From positions 1 to 10,285 of the forward strand of contig CAIYPH010000388.1 of assembly GCA_903928045.1 (NCBI GenBank): a stretch of 10,285 nt of DNA. The letters are read 5' to 3'. The position numbers and the translations under genes are program-made. This DNA comes from an uncultured Rhodospirillales bacterium (GTDB lineage Bacteria; Pseudomonadota; Alphaproteobacteria; Acetobacterales; Acetobacteraceae). Below the pieces are notes generated by a model, which was given only the letters and a program-made list of their open reading frames with translations, searched no databases and was not told the DNA's origin. This document shows, piece after piece, positions 7,331 through 10,285 of the stretch; the first letter of the stretch is position 1, and every line of letters starts with the position of its first letter.

Positions 7331-8272
7331 ACGCTCGGCAAGCTGATCCCCTCGCCACGGGCGCTGCTGATCTTCGAGGCCGCGGCCCGTTCCGGCAGTT
7401 GCGGGGCGGCGGCGCGCGAATTCAATGTCACCCAGCCCTCGGTCAGCCGCAACATCGCCCAGCTCGAGGAGCAGCTCGGGGTGCGGCTGTTCCTGCGCAG
7501 CCCGGCGGGGCTGACGCTGACCGACGAGGGGCAGATGCTGCACCGGGCGGTGGCCGAAGGCTTCGGGCGGATGGGCGAGGCGCTGCGGGAAATCGCCGGG
7601 CGGCATGCGCGGCACGAGGCGGTGGAGCTTTCGCTCTCCACCGCCTTCGTCACCCACTGGTTCATCCCGCGCATGCAGGCGTTCTATCGCGACTTCCCTT
7701 CGGTCGACCTGCGGTTCCAACTGCTCTCGGGCTCCCTGCGCGGGCCGGCCGGCGACGTCGATCTTGCGATGCGCCGGCCGCCGGAGACCGATGGGGACTA
7801 TCATTCCTGGCATTTCTCGCCCGAGCTGGTGATCCCCGTCGCCAGCCCCGGCTACCTCGCCCGCAACGGCCCGCTCGACGGCGCGTCCGAGGCCGCCCAT
7901 ACGCTGCTGCATTTCGACGATCCGCTGATCGACTGGTCCCTCTTCTGGGGCGAAGCGGCGCGGCGGCGGATGCCGTGGCGGAGCTGGGTGCAGTTCTCCG
8001 ACTACGCGGTGGTGCTGCAAGCCGCGATGAACGGCGAAGGGGTGGCGCTCGGCTGGCTCAGCGTGGTGTCCCGCGCACTCGCGGAAGGCACGCTGGTGCC
8101 GGCCTCGCGCCGGCATGTCACCACCGCGAGCGCCTTCCACCTCCTGGCGCCCCGCAGCCGGCCGCTGCGCGAGGTGGTGCAGGCGATCCGGGCGTGGATG
8201 ACCCGCGAAATGGCCGCCGACCTCGCGGCGATCGAGCCGCTGCTGGCGGAGACGGGGCAGCGGCTGTTTTGA
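7325..8272 (+). CDS. LysR-family transcriptional regulator, GcvA-like
   Basis: 315 residues. The N-terminal winged helix-turn-helix spans about 10-68: LLIFEAAARSGSCGAAA (14-30), the recognition-helix region NVTQPSVSRNIAQLEEQLG (34-52), then LFLRSPAGLTLTDEG (55-69). A linker helix follows, then a two-lobed effector domain with DVDLAMR (144-150) and AAMNGEGVALGW (233-244), patterns seen in GcvA-type regulators. Divergently transcribed from the transporter/flavoprotein operon, so it most likely senses the imported compound or its product and activates that operon. The start at 7325 places the DNA-binding domain correctly. No Shine-Dalgarno is seen before it, and the start codon lies inside the putative operator. 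Effector unknown. Confidence 0.93.
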   Translation: MTTLGKLIPSPRALLIFEAAARSGSCGAAAREFNVTQPSVSRNIAQLEEQLGVRLFLRSPAGLTLTDEGQMLHRAVAEGFGRMGEALREIAGRHARHEAVELSLSTAFVTHWFIPRMQAFYRDFPSVDLRFQLLSGSLRGPAGDVDLAMRRPPETDGDYHSWHFSPELVIPVASPGYLARNGPLDGASEAAHTLLHFDDPLIDWSLFWGEAARRRMPWRSWVQFSDYAVVLQAAMNGEGVALGWLSVVSRALAEGTLVPASRRHVTTASAFHLLAPRSRPLREVVQAIRAWMTREMAADLAAIEPLLAETGQRLF

Positions 8273-8759
8273 AGGAAGCGCTTCTTTTTGAAAAAAGAAG
8301 CAAAAACTTTTTGATCCGTTGGGTTGGTGCGCTCGGATGGGGTTGGGCTATACGACTGGGATTTATTGCTAAATCGTAACGAAATGGGCGTGCGACGGCG
8401 CATTGCGCCAAGTGGTGAATTGGGGCGGAGCGCGGGGGGCTTGGCGTGGGACGGCGGGAGGATGGACGGCCTGCGCATGTGGGGCGGGGCAGGGGGATGA
8501 CGGAGGCCGGGCGCGGCTTGGGTGTGAGGGGAGCTTCGGCCTGTGGCGCTTCTTCCGGCGTTGCCAGGGCGATCGCGAGGGCGGCGACGTAGCGCTCGAT
8601 ATGGCGCTGCGCGCGGGCATGGGCGCGGCGAATGGGGTGGCGGGGGGCGAGGCCCGAGATGTCCCCGAAGAGCGCATCCAGCATGGCAAGCAGAATCCGA
8701 CCGATCGCTTGCGCGACGGCGGACGCGGCGTCCATTGCGGGGGCGGTGGGGGATGACAT
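8118..8759 (-). CDS. Small hypothetical protein, basic and proline-rich; 3' end uncertain
   Basis: I do not recognise this protein. The start is well supported: ATG at 8759, AGGAG (8765-8769) 5 bases upstream and a good promoter at 8784-8812. The N-terminal 70 residues look real, with a hydrophobic amphipathic helix at about 10-32 (ASAVAQAIGRILLAMLDALF) and a basic helix at 41-66 (HPIRRAHARAQRHIERYVA). A proline/arginine-rich tail follows (PKPRPASVIPLPRP at 80-93). The open frame continues to 8118, but that part translates the terminator hairpin (KKFLLLFSKR) and then runs antisense to the lysR 3' end, which is unlikely to be functional. A neighbouring frame stops at 8369, just before the shared terminator, ending NAPSHAHFVTI. 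A frameshift near 8495-8515 could join the two. The real product may therefore be about 130 residues. Confidence 0.5.
   Translation of the reverse strand: MSSPTAPAMDAASAVAQAIGRILLAMLDALFGDISGLAPRHPIRRAHARAQRHIERYVAALAIALATPEEAPQAEAPLTPKPRPASVIPLPRPTCAGRPSSRRPTPSPPRSAPIHHLAQCAVARPFRYDLAINPSRIAQPHPSAPTQRIKKFLLLFSKRSASFKTAAAPSPPAAARSPRGRRPFRGSSTPGSPAPPRAAAGCGAPGGGRRSRW
8274..8316 (+). terminator. A/T-run hairpin terminator after lysR, probably bidirectional
   Basis: Begins one base after the lysR stop. GCTTCTTTTT (8280-8289) and AAAAAGAAGC (8292-8301) are perfect 10-bp arms around a GA loop. They are followed by a second small dyad, CAAAAA and TTTTTG around a single C, and then GATC. T-runs occur on both strands, so it could end lysR from the left and the small minus-strand gene from the right. 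Same element family as 1-29 and, in its distal part, 10213-10230. Confidence 0.7.
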
Positions 8760-8783
8760 GAGCGCTCCTGGGGTGATTTGGGG

Positions 8784-8812
8784 AATATAGGGGTTTTTGC
8801 GCGGATAATCAA
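8784..8812 (-). promoter_or_regulatory. Sigma-70-like promoter of the small hypothetical gene
   Basis: On the minus strand, TTGATT (8812-8807) and TATATT (8789-8784) are separated by 17 bases. The -10 matches five of six consensus bases and the -35 four of six. An AT-rich tract lies just upstream (8813-8855) and could act as an UP element. The expected transcription start is about 17-18 bases before the ATG at 8759, leaving room for the AGGAG ribosome binding site. Confidence 0.65.
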
Positions 8813-8820
8813 GGTATTTG

Positions 8821-8838
8821 ATCGTTATAAATCGTTAT
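8821..8838. repeat. Tandem direct repeat ATCGTTAT, 10-bp period
   Basis: ATCGTTAT occurs at 8821-8828 and again at 8831-8838, so the copies face the same side of the helix. They lie directly upstream of the -35 box of the minus-strand promoter at 8784-8812, in an AT-rich island. Possible binding site for a regulator, or just part of an UP element. A related TAAATCGTAA occurs at 8370-8379, at the far end of the same gene. Confidence 0.5.
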
Positions 8839-9130
8839 TTTCCTATATTTTAGCGTTTCCCGGACCACTGGCCTCTTTCGTTCGCTCGTTCGGGGCTTTG
8901 CACGGGGGGATGCCAGAAATGCCTGCCTCGTCCACACATCGAGCAGACCGTGTGGAAACTCTGCTGCGCGGAGGAGGTGAGGCGAGAGTGCGCTCCGTGG
9001 ACGCTGGGCAATGCGTGGACTCGCCCGGCGGCGTACGCCAACGGCATCGAAGAGCGCTATCGCGGATCGATGGCGATCCGCTGTCGCTCCCGTCGCCGCT
9101 CTCGTCGCCGGTCCGGCCCGCTTCGCGTCA
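8839..9130. other. Gene-poor intergenic region
   Basis: I find no credible gene here. Short open frames on both strands (for example 8850-9047 minus, 8950-9498 plus) have low-complexity, arginine/cysteine-rich translations and no ribosome binding sites. Visible structure: an 8-bp perfect hairpin, GCGGATCG (9062-9069) and CGATCCGC (9074-9081) with an ATGG loop, and a run of CGTCGC-like repeats at about 9084-9112. Function unknown. Confidence 0.5.
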
Positions 9131-9164
9131 GGTTTTTTTGGTTCCTTTTGTTCACAAAAAGAAC
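9131..9164 (-). terminator. A/T-run hairpin terminator after the OppF-type ATPase
   Basis: Fourteen bases beyond the stop codon of the 9178-10161 gene. The plus-strand arms are GTTCCTTTTGT (9141-9151) and ACAAAAAGAAC (9154-9164), with one mismatch and a two-base loop. On the minus strand the hairpin is followed by GCG-free CAAAAAAACC rather than a T-run. Near-copy of the element at 10189-10212, in opposite orientation. Confidence 0.55.
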
Positions 9165-9177
9165 GCCTTACCCCTCC

Positions 9178-10161
9178 CTACCCCCGCAGGTGACACGCCA
9201 CCATATGCCCCTCGCCGGACTGCCGCAGCACGGGCGCCTCGGTTTTGCAGCGGGCTTCGGCGATGCGGCAGCGGGTGTGGAAGTGGCAGCCGGTGGGTGG
9301 GTTGATGGGGTTGGGGACGTCGCCGGTGAGGGGGATGCGGCGGCGTTTTACTTTGGGGTCGGGGATGGGGACGGCGGAGAGCAGGGCTTCGGTGTAGGGG
9401 TGGAGCGGGTTGTCGTAGAGGTCGCGCGCGCGGGCGATTTCGACGATGCGGCCGAGGTACATGACGGCCACGCGGTCGGAGATGTGTTCCACCACTGAGA
9501 GGTCATGCGCGATGAAGAGGTAGGTGAGGCCGAATTTCTCCTGGAGGTCTTCGAGGAGGTTGATGACCTGGGCCTGGATCGAGACGTCGAGTGCCGAGAC
9601 CGGTTCGTCGCAGACGATGAGTTTGGGCTCGACGGCGAGGGCGCGGGCGATGCCGATGCGCTGGCGCTGGCCGCCGGAGAATTCGTGGGGGAAGCGGCGC
9701 ATGTGGTCGGGGCGCATGCCGACGGTTTCCAGCAGATCCACCACGCGGGCCTCGATGGCGGCGCGGGATTTGGCGAGGCCGTGGATGATGAGCGCCTCGC
9801 CGATGATGCCGCCGACGGTGTGGCGCGGATTGAGGGAGGCGAAAGGGTCCTGGAAGATGATTTGCAGGTCTCGCCGCAGGGCGCGCTGGGCCTCGCCTTC
9901 GAGGTGGGTGACGTCGCGGCCCTGGAAATGGATTTCGCCGGAGCTGGGCTCGATGAGGCGGAGGATGCAGCGGCCGGTGGTGGATTTGCCGCAGCCGGAT
10001 TCGCCGACCAGGCCGACGGTCTCGCCCTCGGCGATGTCGAGGCTCACGCCATCCACCGCGTGCACGCGCGCGACCTCGCGGCCGAGAATGCCGCCCTTGA
10101 TGGGGAAGTGCTTCTTGAGGTTGCGAACGGATAGCAGGGGCGGCATCGCTGACTCGCTCAT
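9178..10161 (-). CDS. Oligopeptide/dipeptide ABC transporter ATP-binding protein (OppF/DppF type)
   Basis: 327 residues from the ATG at 10161. It has one nucleotide-binding domain: Walker [10 protein letters not shown], the Q-loop in [13 protein letters not shown], signature FSGGQRQR, Walker [13 protein letters not shown] and the H-loop in FIAHDLSVV. The peptide-transporter tail follows, with [12 protein letters not shown] and a cysteine-containing segment (GCHFHTRC). The N-terminal [13 protein letters not shown] with a long insertion before VHAVDGVSL is typical of the F subunit. Such proteins work with a D-type ATPase and two permeases, none of which is in view; they may lie to the right of the window. 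The frame can be read back to a TTG at 10215, but those residues come from the hairpin repeat and are rejected. The start is either 10161 or 10146; neither has a strong ribosome binding site, though GCGAG precedes the latter. Confidence 0.93.
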   Translation of the reverse strand: MSESAMPPLLSVRNLKKHFPIKGGILGREVARVHAVDGVSLDIAEGETVGLVGESGCGKSTTGRCILRLIEPSSGEIHFQGRDVTHLEGEAQRALRRDLQIIFQDPFASLNPRHTVGGIIGEALIIHGLAKSRAAIEARVVDLLETVGMRPDHMRRFPHEFSGGQRQRIGIARALAVEPKLIVCDEPVSALDVSIQAQVINLLEDLQEKFGLTYLFIAHDLSVVEHISDRVAVMYLGRIVEIARARDLYDNPLHPYTEALLSAVPIPDPKVKRRRIPLTGDVPNPINPPTGCHFHTRCRIAEARCKTEAPVLRQSGEGHMVACHLRG

Positions 10162-10188
10162 GGGAGTTTGGGCACGCAAAGCAAGGGT

Positions 10189-10230
10189 GTTCTTTTTGTG
10201 AACAAAAAGAACCAAAAAAACTTTTTGATC
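10189..10230 (+). repeat. A/T-run hairpin element, 11-bp perfect stem
   Basis: GTTCTTTTTGT (10189-10199) and ACAAAAAGAAC (10202-10212) form a perfect 11-bp dyad with a GA loop. They are followed by CAAAAAAACTTTTTGATC (10213-10230), almost identical to the distal part of the element after lysR. It lies just upstream of the OppF-type gene and may be a bidirectional terminator for genes to the right. From 10231 to 10285 I see no further feature. Confidence 0.55.
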
Positions 10231-10285
10231 AATTCGTTGCCGTTGGCTTGCTTCCCCGGATGGTCGGGAGCGGTACGCACCAAAG

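Noticed and set aside
7310..8140. Minus-strand open frame opposite lysR
   Set aside because: Shadow of a well-supported LysR gene; composition is typical of antisense frames in GC-rich DNA.
1..8316. Inverted copies of the hairpin repeat at 1-29 and 8274-8316 as ends of a mobile element
   Set aside because: The copies follow the last genes of two divergent units, as terminators would. No transposase, integrase or target duplication is seen, and the family has further copies elsewhere in the window.
8778..9305. Plus-strand open frame of 175 codons across the AT-rich island and hairpin repeat
   Set aside because: The middle is arginine/serine/proline-rich, it translates the repeat at 9131-9164 and runs into the 3' end of the ATPase gene on the other strand; no ribosome binding site.
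9505..10134. Plus-strand open frame of 209 codons, acidic and alanine/glycine-rich
   Set aside because: Complete antisense overlap with the OppF-type ATPase.
1..10285. CRISPR arrays, tRNA or rRNA genes, phage or defence genes
   Set aside because: Looked for regularly spaced repeats, cloverleaf-like segments and hallmark motifs on both strands; none found.

Overview
The window is a high-GC stretch from what looks like an alphaproteobacterium. The Acetobacteraceae (Acidiphilium/Roseomonas-like) are my best guess. The guess rests on base composition, on protein style, and on the A/T-run hairpins that end genes in an otherwise GC-rich sequence. It is an inference, not a database result.

Layout. 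Positions 32-7222 on the minus strand hold a compact five-gene transcription unit. In transcription order it encodes a Tat-exported periplasmic solute-binding protein of family 5 (7222-5669), a DppB-type permease (5635-4679), a DppC-type permease (4682-3873), a double ATPase that fuses DppD- and DppF-type domains (3876-2068), and an old-yellow-enzyme/TMADH-like flavoprotein of 679 residues (2071-32). The last three junctions are all 4-bp ATGA overlaps, so the permeases, ATPase and catabolic enzyme appear translationally coupled. A GcvA-like LysR regulator (7325-8272, plus strand) is divergent from this operon. The 102-bp gap between them carries a perfect 9-bp inverted repeat with an ATAC-N7-GTAT core. 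The repeat overlaps the lysR start codon and sits at -65 from a promoter candidate for the operon.

Reading. The simplest model is a substrate-induced uptake-and-oxidation module. An unknown ligand is captured in the periplasm, imported by the ABC transporter and handed to a cytoplasmic flavoprotein whose sequence style resembles amine demethylases (trimethylamine dehydrogenase, N-methylproline/betaine demethylase) more than dienoyl-CoA reductase. The LysR protein would control it. The substrate cannot be read from sequence.

Right part. Positions 8273-9177 hold a bidirectional-looking terminator repeat, a small basic hypothetical gene on the minus strand (start 8759) with a good promoter and ribosome binding site but an uncertain 3' end, an AT-rich patch with two direct repeats, and about 290 bases in which I find no credible gene. 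Positions 9178-10161 on the minus strand encode a stand-alone OppF/DppF-type ATPase without its usual partners in view. Four copies of a modular A/T hairpin element (1-29, 8274-8316, 9131-9164, 10189-10230) punctuate the window. One of them falsely lengthens the ATPase reading frame at its N-terminus.

The window is mostly an ordinary catabolic transport locus. The points worth a second look are the operator architecture, the altered Fe-S and active-site motifs of the flavoprotein, and the small hypothetical gene.
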